A program made the position numbers and the translations under genes. This document shows positions 24,676 through 33,562 of a DNA stretch of 64,000 bases, piece after piece. Within the stretch, counting starts at the first letter, position 1. Every line of letters starts with the position of its first letter. The DNA lies in contig CBDCMW010000002.1 of the NCBI GenBank assembly GCA_965219165.1, positions 806,001-870,000 of the forward strand. Reading direction: 5' to 3'. Under the pieces are notes generated by a model, which was not told the DNA's origin, did no database searches, and saw only the letters and a program-made list of their open reading frames with translations. This stretch comes from Aldehydirespirator sp965219165. GTDB taxonomy: Bacteria; Actinomycetota; Acidimicrobiia; Acidimicrobiales; Aldehydirespiratoraceae.

Positions 24676-25030
24676 GAGCCGGCGGCAGCCGGTCGTCCGT
24701 CGAGGTCCTTGCGGATCACGGCTACGGGGCAGGCATCGGAGTGGTGGCCGTTCCAGTAGGAGTGGCCGACCAGTCGGCCCTCGGCGGTGAACCCGGCCCG
24801 CTGATACAGATCGAGGGAACGGGACGCCTCAGCCGGCACGAAACTGCAGACCCTCGGACTGCACCGGTCATGGCTTCGGCCATTGCCGTACCCCGCGCAT
24901 CGGCCGACAGGACCAGGGCGTTGTCTGCTTGGTCGCGGAGTCCGGCCAGGAAACCGGCATGCTCGTCGCTCAACGGCTCGAGCCGGATGCTCGACGCCTG
25001 GGCCGTCGGCCTACCGGTCCGCGCATGCAC
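24672..25030 (-). pseudogene. GNAT-type acetyltransferase, frameshifted and shortened
   Basis: The frame from 25030 reads SIRLEPLSDEHAGFLAGL..., plausible as a GNAT start. A second frame ending at 24672 reads FVPAEASRSLDLYQRAGF then TAEGRLVGHSYWNGHHSDAC, a typical GNAT C-terminus (LYxRAGF). The two are joined by a frame change near 24850, and the central acetyl-CoA-binding segment is missing. The second frame ends in a TGA overlapping the ABC exporter start. Confidence 0.6.
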
Positions 25031-25470
25031 GGGAGCACTCTAGTCCTTCTCCTTCACGGTATGAGGGCCGTCTCGGGGGCCTGATCACCGAGGGGCCAAG
25101 CCCTCGGCGGTCGCTGGCTTGCCACTCGTCGTGGAGGTCGGCGAGGATCGCTCCGACGAGGCGGATGGCGGATGCTTCGTTTGCGCCGCATCCGGCACCG
25201 GGGGCTGCGGCCGCAGTGTCAGGCTTGCTCGCCGGGTGCTGCAGCACCGCCCCTCGCCCGCGTACTCCGGCCCCAGATCGGGCCCAGCCGGACGATTCGC
25301 AACCCTTCCATGCACTGTGACCTCTGCTTTTGTCGCGATGTCACAGGGGGGTATTAGTGTCCTTTGACATCGTTTCAAGATGAATCGTTCATGCGAATCG
25401 TTCATGCGAATCGTCATGGGACGGCTCGCCGAGGACAGCTCGGCCAGGAAATGCTCGCCTAAGGGAACAC
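25031..25470 (-). mobile_element. IS256-type (Mutator) transposase C-terminal remnant in a 440-bp spacer
   Basis: On the minus strand, about 25090-25190 reads NEASAIRLVGAILADLHDEW followed by QASDRRGL. This matches the conserved extreme C-terminus of IS256-family transposases (pattern N-(E/D)-A-x-x-R-L-(I/V)-G-A-V-L...W). No catalytic DDE part or terminal inverted repeats remain. The rest of the spacer up to the HNH gene shows a short direct repeat (ATGCGAATCGTTC type) near 25380-25412 and nothing else. Confidence 0.6.
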
Positions 25471-27156
25471 ATGCGGATGATCACCATGTGGGACGACTTC
25501 AAGACCGCCGTACAGGCCATCGATCTGGCCGCTCTGGACCGGACCGGCCTCGGCGATCTCGCGGGGGAGATCGGTGCCACCCGTGCCGTGCTCGACGGTC
25601 TGGAGGCTCGGACCGCGGTCGAACTGCGACGACTCGGTGCCAGCGAGGCCAGCACCGCCGAGACGCTCCGCCGGCGCACCGGCTGCTCGGCCCGCGAGGC
25701 CAAGCACCGCACCCGTCGTGCCGAGACCCTCGAGAAGATGCCCAATGTCGCTGACGCGCTGTCGTCGGGGCGCCTCACTGGTGAGCACGCCTCCGCCTTG
25801 GCCCGAGCCGCCGCCGAGACCTCTCCCGAGGCGGTCGACCGTGATGCCGGTCTGCTGGCTGAGGCCGAATCCCTGCCCGCCGACGTAGCGTCCAGCAAGA
25901 CCAGGGACTGGGTGAGGCGCCGTCAGACCGACGACGATCTCCAACGCCTGCACCAGTGGCAGCGTCGCAACCGGTCGTTGCTGTTCGCGGCCGGCGAGGG
26001 CGGGATGATCGCCGGGATCGCCAAGTTCGACCGGGTGTCGGGTGCGCAGTTCCAGAACCTGGTGGAGTCCCTGGCCGACCGGCTCTACCGGGCCGACGAC
26101 GGCCGCGACAATCCTCACGCCCGCTCCCGAGCCCAGTGCCGCCACGACGCCCTCCTGACACTGGTGGGCATCGAGCCCTCGCTCGTGCCACACCCTCGAG
26201 GCGCCGACTCCGGCAGCCACACTCCCAACCCGGGCCCGGTCCCCGCCTCCAGCCCGATCCCCAGCCCAAACTCGCTCCCCGGCAGCCACACTGCCAACCC
26301 CGGCGGTGCGCCCAACGGCAAGCACGATTCCGGCCTGTTCGTTTCCCGCCAGGAGCCGCTGCCTCATCCCGGCGCAAGCCCTGTCCCCCGCTCTGGTAGC
26401 AGTCCCGGCTCCGGCTCGGGCCTCGTCCCCGGTTCTGGTAGCAGTCCCGGCTCCGGCTCGGGCCTCGTCCCCGGTTCTGGTAGCAGCCCCGGCTCCGGCT
26501 CGGGCCTCGTCCCCAGTTCCGGTAGCAGCCCCGGCTCCGGCTCGGGCCTCGTCCCCAGTTCCGGCAGCAGCCCCAACCTCAGCCCCCGCCCAAGTCCGGG
26601 ATGCACGTGTGGGCGTGGGTTCGGTGCCAAGGCCCAGCTCTGCGTCGTGATGGACCTGACGTATCTAGCCACCAACGGCGAGAGCGGCCGCTGCGAGATC
26701 CCCGGCATCGGGGCCATCGCCCGCAACGAGTTGCAGCGCCTGGGCTGCGACGCAGAGATCTACGGCATCATCTTCGACGAGCACGGACTACCGCTACACC
26801 ACAGCCGCAAGACCAGAACCGTGTCGCCACAGCAATGGCGGGTGCTGCTCGCTCGTGACAGGGGATGTGTGATCTGCGGTGCGAATCCGAGCTTGTGCCA
26901 GGCCCACCACGTCAAGTTCTGGTCGCTCGGCGGGCCCACCGACATCGACAACCTGGTGCTGCTGTGCCACGCCCACCACCGCTGGGTCCACGACAATGAG
27001 ATCACCCTGCGACGAGGCCCCAACCGCTGGCATGCCTCGACCGGTCTGCCCCCGCCCCGCCAATCGATCAACTCCGCCCAGCCCCCGCCCCGCCAATCGA
27101 TCAACTCCGCCCAGCCCCCGCCCCGCCAATCGATCAACTCGGCTCAACCCGCCTAG
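25471..27156 (+). CDS. DUF222 / HNH endonuclease protein with repeat linker
   Basis: 561 residues of the actinobacterial DUF222-HNH (13E12 repeat) family. The N-terminal ~230 residues are the helical DUF222 domain (DLAALDRTGLGDLAGEIGAT...SSGRLTGEHASALA). About 250-375 is a low-complexity Ser/Gly/Pro linker with four 14-residue units (GSSPGSGSGLVPGS type). The HNH domain (about 445-510) has CVICGANPSLCQAHHVKFWS and LVLLCHAHHRWVHDN, with the HH and zinc Cys pairs intact. The tail has three 11-residue PPPRQSINSAQ units. Such genes are dispersed multicopy families, often linked with mobile DNA; the precise role is unknown. ATGs at 25480 and 25489 are alternative starts. Confidence 0.85.
   Translation: MRMITMWDDFKTAVQAIDLAALDRTGLGDLAGEIGATRAVLDGLEARTAVELRRLGASEASTAETLRRRTGCSAREAKHRTRRAETLEKMPNVADALSSGRLTGEHASALARAAAETSPEAVDRDAGLLAEAESLPADVASSKTRDWVRRRQTDDDLQRLHQWQRRNRSLLFAAGEGGMIAGIAKFDRVSGAQFQNLVESLADRLYRADDGRDNPHARSRAQCRHDALLTLVGIEPSLVPHPRGADSGSHTPNPGPVPASSPIPSPNSLPGSHTANPGGAPNGKHDSGLFVSRQEPLPHPGASPVPRSGSSPGSGSGLVPGSGSSPGSGSGLVPGSGSSPGSGSGLVPSSGSSPGSGSGLVPSSGSSPNLSPRPSPGCTCGRGFGAKAQLCVVMDLTYLATNGESGRCEIPGIGAIARNELQRLGCDAEIYGIIFDEHGLPLHHSRKTRTVSPQQWRVLLARDRGCVICGANPSLCQAHHVKFWSLGGPTDIDNLVLLCHAHHRWVHDNEITLRRGPNRWHASTGLPPPRQSINSAQPPPRQSINSAQPPPRQSINSAQPA
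26395..26562 (+). repeat. 42-bp tandem repeat (4 units) in the HNH gene linker
   Basis: Units begin at 26395, 26437, 26479 and 26521, with a partial fifth at 26563; each codes for 14 residues and differs by one or two bases. In-frame length variation of the linker is expected. Confidence 0.9.
27050..27147 (+). repeat. 33-bp tandem repeat (3 units) at the HNH gene 3' end
   Basis: Three 33-bp units encoding PPPRQSINSAQ just before the stop codon; the last is slightly diverged (ending AQPA). Same unit length as the coiled-coil repeats at 21499-21642 but unrelated sequence. Confidence 0.88.
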
Positions 27157-27222
27157 TGCCTCAAGCACACCCCTGGCGTCGGCCTAGCAGGGCTGGGGCC
27201 CGCCCATAGTTGGCCTGTCAGC

Positions 27223-28785
27223 ATGAGTCCAGGGACGCACCCTGAGGGAATGCCTGTCGAGCGAGCCGATCTCCGGCTCGTGGTCGACAATCTGGGACCG
27301 ATTGAGCACGCCAGCGTCGCGCTCAAGCCCCTCACCGTGCTGATCGGCCGGAACAACACCGGCAAGACCTACCTCGCCCAGGCCCTCTACGCCGCTCGCC
27401 GCGCCATCCACGATTCTCGCCGCAGTCTTCCGGAGCCGCTGACGACGCTGGAGCGGCGTGATCTAGTTGAATTGCTTCTAAAGAGAGCGTCGAGTGAATC
27501 CCACCTTCTCCGACGCCCATTGCAAGATGTTCAGCTACAGATAGCGGAATTGCCTCAAGACGCGCATGCCAAGGTCACGACATGGGTCCGTCAGGTGCTC
27601 AGCGATGTAGGCCAATCGCTGGAGGGGCAGTTGTGTGCGTCTTTCGCGGTCCCCTCCGCAGATGAACTACGGAGATGGGATCAGCCGAATTCCCTGTTGG
27701 TCGAGTTGCGCGGAGTCCAGCACGAAGGCAAGAGCGTCCGGCTCTTCGGTACGAGCGGTTCGTCAGTGTCCGATCTTGGCTTGGATGTGGACTTGGATGT
27801 GACGGTCACTCTTGACCCGTTCGACTATGACCCCGACTCGCTCACCGAGCGCCTAATGCATCCGTCCGACGATCGGGGTGAGAGGGCCGACTGGCTGAAT
27901 CAACAGGTTTCTCGAGCGCTCATGTCGGCCACTTGGCGCGGGTATCTGAGCAGCGTGGGCCTTCGAGGTCGCGCCCACTACCTGCCCGCTGGCAGATCGG
28001 GCCTCTTGCACGCATGGACCGATGTCGTGAGGCTGAAGCTTGAACTCGACCGCGAGCAGTACGGCCTCTCAAGACTCCGCGAACCCGCTCTCGACGGCGT
28101 CGCGTTGGACTTCATCTCATCACTTGCCGGACTCCTGACCCACCGCCTCCGCCCTGGCAAGCACGGTTGGGCTTGGTGGCCGCGGACGCGACGAGATCCC
28201 ATTGGGCCCGACTCCCTCAGTCTGCTCAGACAGGTCATGGACGGTGAGATCTACTCGGGAGCAGGCGACGACATGGTTCCCACGCTTGGCTATGAGCAGG
28301 GTGGACACCGCATCGCCATTCGTCGGGCGTCGTCCATGGTGGCAGACCTGGCTCCGCTGGCCATGTGGATCGACCGGATCGTGGAGCCGGGCGATCTGCT
28401 CATCATCGATGAACCCGAGTCGCATCTGCATCCAGAGGCGATCCGGCTTGTCGCTCGCGTTCTCGTCCGTCTGGTGGGCGAAGGAGTGAGCGTCGTTTGC
28501 GCCACGCACAGTGCCGTACTGATCCACGAGCTGTCGAACTGCCTGCTACTCGGCCAGCAGCAGAACCCCGCCACCCGGGATGACAAGGGCGGCTACGAGG
28601 TCAGCGACCGTCTGAGCCTGGACGACATTGCCGTGCACCGGTTCCACCGGCCGGACCCTGATGGGCCTGTCGAGGTCACGCAGGTGGATATCGAGCCCGA
28701 CTGGGGCATCCCGGAGGACGAGTACGTTGACGTGGCCACCGAGCAGTCGGATGACACGTCACGCCTTATTGACAGCCTCACGTGA
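27223..28785 (+). CDS. AAA (OLD/RecF-like) ATPase, first gene of a candidate defence pair
   Basis: 520 residues. An SMC/RecF-style ATPase begins LRLVVDNLGPIEHASVAL with Walker A GRNNTGKT at about 42-49. A long helical and variable insert follows (about 60-330). The Walker B DLLIIDEPESHLHP (about 391-404) and the CATHSAVLIHEL switch segment (about 425) close the domain, as in the AAA_15/AAA_21 and OLD families. No TOPRIM nuclease domain follows, unlike OLD nucleases. The stop overlaps the next start by 4 bp (GTGA), so the two are co-translated. ATPases of this type with a small nuclease partner are common in anti-phage systems; the role here is inference. ATG 27250 is an alternative start. Confidence 0.8.
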   Translation: MSPGTHPEGMPVERADLRLVVDNLGPIEHASVALKPLTVLIGRNNTGKTYLAQALYAARRAIHDSRRSLPEPLTTLERRDLVELLLKRASSESHLLRRPLQDVQLQIAELPQDAHAKVTTWVRQVLSDVGQSLEGQLCASFAVPSADELRRWDQPNSLLVELRGVQHEGKSVRLFGTSGSSVSDLGLDVDLDVTVTLDPFDYDPDSLTERLMHPSDDRGERADWLNQQVSRALMSATWRGYLSSVGLRGRAHYLPAGRSGLLHAWTDVVRLKLELDREQYGLSRLREPALDGVALDFISSLAGLLTHRLRPGKHGWAWWPRTRRDPIGPDSLSLLRQVMDGEIYSGAGDDMVPTLGYEQGGHRIAIRRASSMVADLAPLAMWIDRIVEPGDLLIIDEPESHLHPEAIRLVARVLVRLVGEGVSVVCATHSAVLIHELSNCLLLGQQQNPATRDDKGGYEVSDRLSLDDIAVHRFHRPDPDGPVEVTQVDIEPDWGIPEDEYVDVATEQSDDTSRLIDSLT

Positions 28786-29225
28786 TCAACGCCGAGAGCA
28801 TCCGCGATGCTCATCGCGTATGTGGATGCTTCGCTCATGATCGCTTGGATGCATCAGATGATGGAGCGAGCCCGATCAGCCACCAAGGATGCCGACTCAG
28901 CATTCGAGGCCTTCGGCTTGCCATCGATTGCGACAAGTGTCGCGCCTACGGCCCCAACGAGGAACACCCCGACCTGTTGGTGCTCCGGGAGCGGGGCGGA
29001 GCCTGCGAATGGATTGTCATCGAGATCAAGCGAACGATGGATCGCGCGGCAAGATCACAGGTCGAAGTAGGATTGCAGACGCTCGCCGAGGATCCGCTCT
29101 TCGCGGACTATCGGAATTGCAAGGTGTATGCACTATTTGCATCCATACGCAGGGTGCGTGCTCAGGAGGGGAGCGTCTCCGGAAGCCGCTTCGTTCGCGA
29201 GGTCAACTCGTTGACGTCGGCGTGA
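28782..29225 (+). CDS. Small PD-(D/E)XK-like nuclease candidate, second gene of the pair
   Basis: 147 residues; no family recognised outright. A restriction-endonuclease-like core is suggested by EHPDLLVLRE (Asp64), then WIVIEIKRT with Glu81 and Lys83, i.e. PD...(16 residues)...ExK between predicted strands. The helix AARSQVEVGLQTLAEDP and strand CKVYALFASI continue the usual fold order. Cys14, Cys16, Cys50 and Cys53 (DCDKCRAYG) could bind metal. The GTG start at 28782 sits inside the stop of the ATPase gene. Most likely the effector nuclease controlled by that ATPase. Confidence 0.62.
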   Translation: MINAESIRDAHRVCGCFAHDRLDASDDGASPISHQGCRLSIRGLRLAIDCDKCRAYGPNEEHPDLLVLRERGGACEWIVIEIKRTMDRAARSQVEVGLQTLAEDPLFADYRNCKVYALFASIRRVRAQEGSVSGSRFVREVNSLTSA

Positions 29226-29318
29226 AACGCTGCGGCAAGGGCACCGTCATCTAGCTTTGGGACGCAGGACTCGGTTTGGGCCAATTCAAGATTGGATTTT
29301 GAAATTGCCCAGTCGCGG

Positions 29319-30218
29319 CTACACGCTGCGCTCGGCCGCCGGGCTCAGCGACGTGACGGCCACGCCCGCCATCACCAGGCAGATTCCGGCCACCAACGCC
29401 GCGGTGACCGGCTCCGACAGCACCGTCATGGCCAGCGTGGCCGCCACCGCCGGCTCCAGCAGCCCCACCACAACCGCCACGCTCAGGCTGAGACGCTTCA
29501 GGCCGGCCCCCCACAGCGAATGGGCCAGCGTCACCGTCACCAACCCCAGATACACCACCGTCGAGGCGGACGCGGTCGAGGCGAACGCGGTGTCCAGCGA
29601 GCCCAGCGCCACCGGCAGCATCAAGATCGCGCCCGTGGTCATGATCGTGGCCATCGTGGTCAGCAACGGCAAGTCCCGCATCATCTGCTGGGCCGCGAAC
29701 CCCTGGCATGGGATGCCGCAGCCGGCCAGCACCCCGAAGGCCACGCCGCTCCACACCACCTCCGCGGCGCCGCCCGACAGCAGCACCACACCGGCCAGCG
29801 CCACCGCCACCCCTGCCAGCCAGCGCCGGTCGGGACGCTGCCGGTACGCCATCCAGTCGATCACGCCGGCCACCAGCGGGCCCACACCGATCACCACCAG
29901 GGTCCCGACAGCCACACCGGTGCGGGCCGTCGCCTCGAAGAACGAGAGCTGGCTGGCCACCACCCCCAACCCCCCGAGCGCCACCCAGCGAGCGGGCAGC
30001 CGGTACCGCCACGGCGCCTGCCCCCGGCTCGTCGACACCAACAGCAGCCCGGCCGCTCCGATCACGCCCCGCCACGCCCCCGTAGCCACCGGGCTCACCG
30101 AGTCGGGCCCGAACTCGGCTGCGGTCCCGATGGTCCCGATCAGCGAGGTCGCCAGAGCGACCGCCCCCACCCCCCAGAACGTCGAGCCCCGAGCCCGGAG
30201 CGGATCATGGCCGATCAA
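29319..30218 (-). CDS. EamA/DMT-family transporter
   Basis: 299 residues with about ten hydrophobic helices in two EamA repeats (FWGVGAVALATSLIGTIGTA... and WSGVAFGVLAGCGIPCQGFA...). The conserved second-repeat ending is VVGLLEPAVAATLAMTVLSEPV. Members export amino acids, sugars or other metabolites by proton exchange; the substrate cannot be told from sequence. Monocistronic by position: the next minus-strand gene upstream (30271-30552) is 52 bp away and unrelated. Confidence 0.85.
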   Translation of the reverse strand: MIGHDPLRARGSTFWGVGAVALATSLIGTIGTAAEFGPDSVSPVATGAWRGVIGAAGLLLVSTSRGQAPWRYRLPARWVALGGLGVVASQLSFFEATARTGVAVGTLVVIGVGPLVAGVIDWMAYRQRPDRRWLAGVAVALAGVVLLSGGAAEVVWSGVAFGVLAGCGIPCQGFAAQQMMRDLPLLTTMATIMTTGAILMLPVALGSLDTAFASTASASTVVYLGLVTVTLAHSLWGAGLKRLSLSVAVVVGLLEPAVAATLAMTVLSEPVTAALVAGICLVMAGVAVTSLSPAAERSV

Positions 30219-30270
30219 CGCACACCTCGAGCCACCCGGACCACAACAAGCTCAGATGGTATTGCGTCGC

Positions 30271-30552
30271 CTAGTCGGAGTCGCGCCGGTCGTTGCCTTC
30301 CGGGATGTCTGGCGCTGGCGGCGGTGCCACCCTCAAGTGTCCCTCTATGCGGCTCAGTCGTTCCCGGACACTGGTCAACCCCTCGCCCAACTTGCCGAGT
30401 TGATCGCCGAACTGGTCACCAAGCATCTCGATCTGGCGGGTGTTCTCGGCGCGCATTGCGTTGCTCTCACGATGCTGATTCCAGATCGACCCCACGATCA
30501 GAGCAGCCAACGTCACGAACATCCCCAAGGTCATGGTGTCGGCCGCCTCCAT
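30271..30552 (-). CDS. Small membrane-anchored coiled-coil protein (family B relative)
   Basis: 93 residues: N-terminal helix TMTLGMFVTLAALIVGSIW, coiled-coil SNAMRAENTRQIEMLGDQFG then DQLGKLGEGL, and the family signature TSVRERLSRIEGHLRVAPPP with a charged tail. The RERLxRIEGHL motif, one membrane helix and Pro-rich tail match family B at 19.7-21.8 kb, but the coiled coil lacks the repeated units and the conserved leader is absent. Function unknown. Confidence 0.6.
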   Translation of the reverse strand: MEAADTMTLGMFVTLAALIVGSIWNQHRESNAMRAENTRQIEMLGDQFGDQLGKLGEGLTSVRERLSRIEGHLRVAPPPAPDIPEGNDRRDSD

Positions 30553-30693
30553 AGTTCGAGCCTAGCAAACCCGACAGCATGTCGCAACGCAAAAATTCAT
30601 GACAACCATCAAGGATTCGTAGTTCGTCAGTCGCTCGACGCGCCATGCGCACTGGTTGGTCCAACACCCGAGCCTGCTACGTTGACACCCCGC

Positions 30694-32184
30694 ATGGGTC
30701 AGAACCCCACGGCGCTGGCGCCGATGACCGACCGGCTGGTCCGGCCCGACTGGGTGCGGCGCATCAATCTCATGGCCGGCTCCGTCGGTGGACGGCCCCA
30801 GGACCTCGTTCCCATCGATGCGGCCGACCTCGTCGAGCGGGCCGTCGCCACCGTCGGCGGCCTGCCCGACGGCGACCTCGGCGATCCCCGCTGGCAGGAG
30901 CGATTCGAAGCTCTCGTCACCGCCGTGGACGCTGCCCCCATGCACGTCGTCGGCCGGTTGATGACCAAGCAGGAGCTGCTGCGCTCACTGCAGGCCCGGC
31001 TGCTGCTCACCGCCGCCATCGACGCCGCCCCCGAGATCACCCAGCGACCCGTGACCGCTCCGGTGATCATCACCGGACCGGCCCGGTCGGGCACCACCAT
31101 CCTCTTCGAGCTGCTCGCCCTCGACCCCGGACTGCGGGCCCCCACCGCGGCCGAGGCCCTGCACCCGCTGCCACTCCCCGCCGCTGCCGGAGCCGCCGCG
31201 CCCACAGCCGGAGTTGCCGCGCCCACAGCCGGAGCCGTCGCGCCCACAGCCGGAGTTGCCGCGTCCACAGCCGGAGTTGCCGCGTCGACCGCTGCTGCGC
31301 CCACCGCTGCTGCGCCCACCGCTGCCTCGCCCACCGCCTCGCCCACCGTTGCCTCGCCCACCGTTGCCTCGCCCACCGCTGCCTCGCCTACCGCTGCCTC
31401 GCCCGCTACCAGCCCCGCCGCCCCCCTACCCGGGCCGGTCGTGCTCAGCGAGTGCGAGCAGGAGTTCTGGGCCGACGTCCAGCCCGAGTTCCAGGCCCTC
31501 CACGAACTCCGCTCCGACCTGCCCGTTGAGTGCGTCACCATCACCCAGGGCAGCTTCTGTGGCTTCCACTGGAACATGATCTCCTCCTTCGACAGCTGGA
31601 TGCCCGACCCGGCGGTCAACTACGCCTACGAGCGGCAGTTCCTCCAGGTGCTCCAGCACGGCACCGGCCCCACCCGATGGGTGCTGAAGACGCCGGCCCA
31701 TCTGATGCTGCTGCCCCTGCTGTTCGCCGAGTTCAACGACGCCTGGGTGGTGCAGACCCACCGCGACCCCGCCAAGACCATGCCTTCAACGGTCAGCACC
31801 ACCGCCATGATCCAGTGGCTGCGCACCGACCACATCGACGTGGGCGGTGCAGCCCAGAACATCCTCGCCGTCTTCGCCGCCGGCCTCAACGGGTCGGTGC
31901 ACATGCGGGAGTCCGGCATGGTCCCCGCCGAGCGGTTCGTGGACGTGCACTTCGCCGAGCTCATGACCGACCCGGTGGCCACCCTGCGGGCCGCCTACGC
32001 CCGCATGGGCCGCGACTTCACCGACGACCACGCCGCCGCCGTGCTCGACTACCTGGCCCGCAACCCCAAAGGCAAGTTCGGGGCGCACCGCTACCAGCCC
32101 GAGGACTGGGGCTACACCGCCGAGTCCCTGCGGCAGGCCATGGCCCCCTACATAGACCACTTCGGCGTATCCCGTGAGGGCTGA
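30694..32184 (+). CDS. Sulfotransferase-family protein with low-complexity insertion
   Basis: 496 residues. The PAPS-binding loop is VIITGPARSGTTILFELL (about 124-141), and the 3'-phosphate motif region is WVLKTPAHLMLLPLLF...WVVQTHRDPAKTMPS. The C-terminal half (RFVDVHFAELMTDPVATLRAAYARMG) is typical of Sulfotransfer_3 proteins. Residues ~162-247 are an Ala/Pro/Thr/Ser tract of imperfect repeats (APTAGVA, ASPTA) that interrupts the fold just after the first helix, where relatives have a short loop. The reading frame extends far upstream, but only the part from ATG 30694 has homology. Likely sulfates a small molecule or lipid; substrate unknown. Confidence 0.8.
   Translation: MGQNPTALAPMTDRLVRPDWVRRINLMAGSVGGRPQDLVPIDAADLVERAVATVGGLPDGDLGDPRWQERFEALVTAVDAAPMHVVGRLMTKQELLRSLQARLLLTAAIDAAPEITQRPVTAPVIITGPARSGTTILFELLALDPGLRAPTAAEALHPLPLPAAAGAAAPTAGVAAPTAGAVAPTAGVAASTAGVAASTAAAPTAAAPTAASPTASPTVASPTVASPTAASPTAASPATSPAAPLPGPVVLSECEQEFWADVQPEFQALHELRSDLPVECVTITQGSFCGFHWNMISSFDSWMPDPAVNYAYERQFLQVLQHGTGPTRWVLKTPAHLMLLPLLFAEFNDAWVVQTHRDPAKTMPSTVSTTAMIQWLRTDHIDVGGAAQNILAVFAAGLNGSVHMRESGMVPAERFVDVHFAELMTDPVATLRAAYARMGRDFTDDHAAAVLDYLARNPKGKFGAHRYQPEDWGYTAESLRQAMAPYIDHFGVSREG
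31177..31434 (+). repeat. Degenerate short repeats inside the sulfotransferase gene
   Basis: About 258 bp of 15- to 18-bp units (GCGCCCACAGCCGGAGTTGC, then GCCTCGCCCACCGCT types), all in frame, encoding an Ala/Pro/Thr/Ser linker. By composition an expansion within the gene, not a domain. Confidence 0.85.
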
Positions 32185-32235
32185 TTCGTTCCCACCCCAC
32201 CGGCCCCGCCTGTGAGGGCTGACCCGTTCCCACCC

Positions 32236-32292
32236 GTTCTGGGTGCGAGTTTTGGTCCCTCAGGGACTAATTCGTCCACCAATTTCGCCGGA
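32236..32292. repeat. Dispersed palindromic element, locus 1
   Basis: Contains CTAATTCGTCCACCAATTTC just before GCCGG, similar to the 72-bp tandem element at 41214-41419 and to the element at 58137-58203. It lies in the spacer upstream of the DUF1214 gene, and its final GCCGGAGG supplies that gene's SD. Confidence 0.5.
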
Positions 32293-32302
32293 GGTGCCGT
32301 AC

Positions 32303-33505
32303 ATGGACACTGAGTCCCGCCGGGCCCTGCACGAGCTGCTCGAAACACTGCGCGAGGTCGACGAGCGCTGGGCGTCCCCCGAGTGGAACCTCCACAGCGC
32401 CGACGACATCGTGGGCGCCCACCGGGCCCTCATGCACTACCTGCAATGGGGTCTGGTCGGGCTGTTCGAGCGCAACCCGGCCGCCCCCCGGTTCCATCGC
32501 ATCGTCGACCCCGACCGCAAGCTGCTGGGCGACAACCCCGACGCCATCTACTTCGACGCCCCCGTCTCCACCGGCCACACCTACCGGGTCACGGGCGAGA
32601 CCAAGGGCGCGGCCTACGTGTCGATCACCGTGGAGTCCGGCGCCGCCTGGGGGTCGATGGACAACCAGGTGGTGGGGGTGCTCAACGACACCTCGTTCGA
32701 CATCGACGCCGAGGGCCGCTTCGAGATCCTCCTCGGCGGCGAGCCCCAGGACCGCAACTGGCTGGCCCTGCCGTCCGAGTCGGGTTCGATCAGCACCCGC
32801 CACTACTTCGAGGACGCCACCCACGCCGCTGCCGATCCGGCCCGGGTCCCGGCCATGCGCATCGAAGTGGTGCCCGGAGGCGGCGACCACGACGGCGACG
32901 CCACCCACGCGGCTGCCGATCCGGCCCGGGTCCCGGCCATGCGCATCGAGGTCATCGGGGATTCCCCAACCCCGCCGCCCCGCCCGTCGGACGCCTCCGT
33001 GGCCGCCGGCATCCGCAGGGTCGCAGGCCTGGTGCGCGAGCTAACCGTGGACCGCCCGCCGACGGGCCAGTCCCAGCCCCGCTCGTGGATCTCCAGGGTG
33101 CCGAACGAGTTCCCGCCCCCCGGCAAACCCGGCGACCTGGGCCTGGCCGCCTTCGACGCCGCCTACGCCATGGCGCCATTCCTGCTCGGCCCCGACGAGG
33201 CTCTGGTCATCCGGGCCCGCTGGCCGCAGTGCCGCTACGCCAACGTGTGCCTGTGGAACCGCCACCTGCAGTCCCTCGACTACGCGTCGAGGCCGATCTC
33301 GCTCAACCGCACCCAGACCACCGCCGACCCCGACGGCCGCTTCACCGCGGTCATCTCCCACACCGACCCCGGAGTCCCCAACTGGCTCGACACCGAGGGC
33401 AGGCCCTTCGGCATCGTCTACTGGCGCTTCATGCTCCCCGAAGGCGAGATAGAGACCCCCCAAGCCGAGCTGGTCCCCCTCGCAGAGCTCCCATCACAAC
33501 TCTGA
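32303..33505 (+). CDS. DUF1214-domain protein with internal duplication
   Basis: 400 residues. The C-terminal region (AMAPFLLGPDEALVIRARWP, QCRYANVCLWNRHLQS, YWRFMLPEGE) matches DUF1214 proteins, which often pair with DUF1254 and have no settled function. The N-terminal region (MHYLQWGLVGLFERNPA...YFDAPVSTGHTYRVTGE) is the usual partner segment. A 19-residue stretch, DATHAAADPARVPAMRIEV, occurs twice (from about 171 and 199), an 84-bp tandem duplication. ATG 32303 is chosen because GGAGG lies 8 nt upstream. No signal peptide seen. Confidence 0.75.
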   Translation: MDTESRRALHELLETLREVDERWASPEWNLHSADDIVGAHRALMHYLQWGLVGLFERNPAAPRFHRIVDPDRKLLGDNPDAIYFDAPVSTGHTYRVTGETKGAAYVSITVESGAAWGSMDNQVVGVLNDTSFDIDAEGRFEILLGGEPQDRNWLALPSESGSISTRHYFEDATHAAADPARVPAMRIEVVPGGGDHDGDATHAAADPARVPAMRIEVIGDSPTPPPRPSDASVAAGIRRVAGLVRELTVDRPPTGQSQPRSWISRVPNEFPPPGKPGDLGLAAFDAAYAMAPFLLGPDEALVIRARWPQCRYANVCLWNRHLQSLDYASRPISLNRTQTTADPDGRFTAVISHTDPGVPNWLDTEGRPFGIVYWRFMLPEGEIETPQAELVPLAELPSQL

Positions 33506-33562
33506 TATATTTTCATATAATCTTAAGTTGTCATGCTCCGGCGGATGAGCTAGGGTCGGGTC

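Noticed and set aside
29257..30693. 479-codon N-terminal extension of the sulfotransferase frame
   Set aside because: It runs antisense through the EamA transporter and a coiled-coil gene and has no homology; the enzyme starts at 30694.
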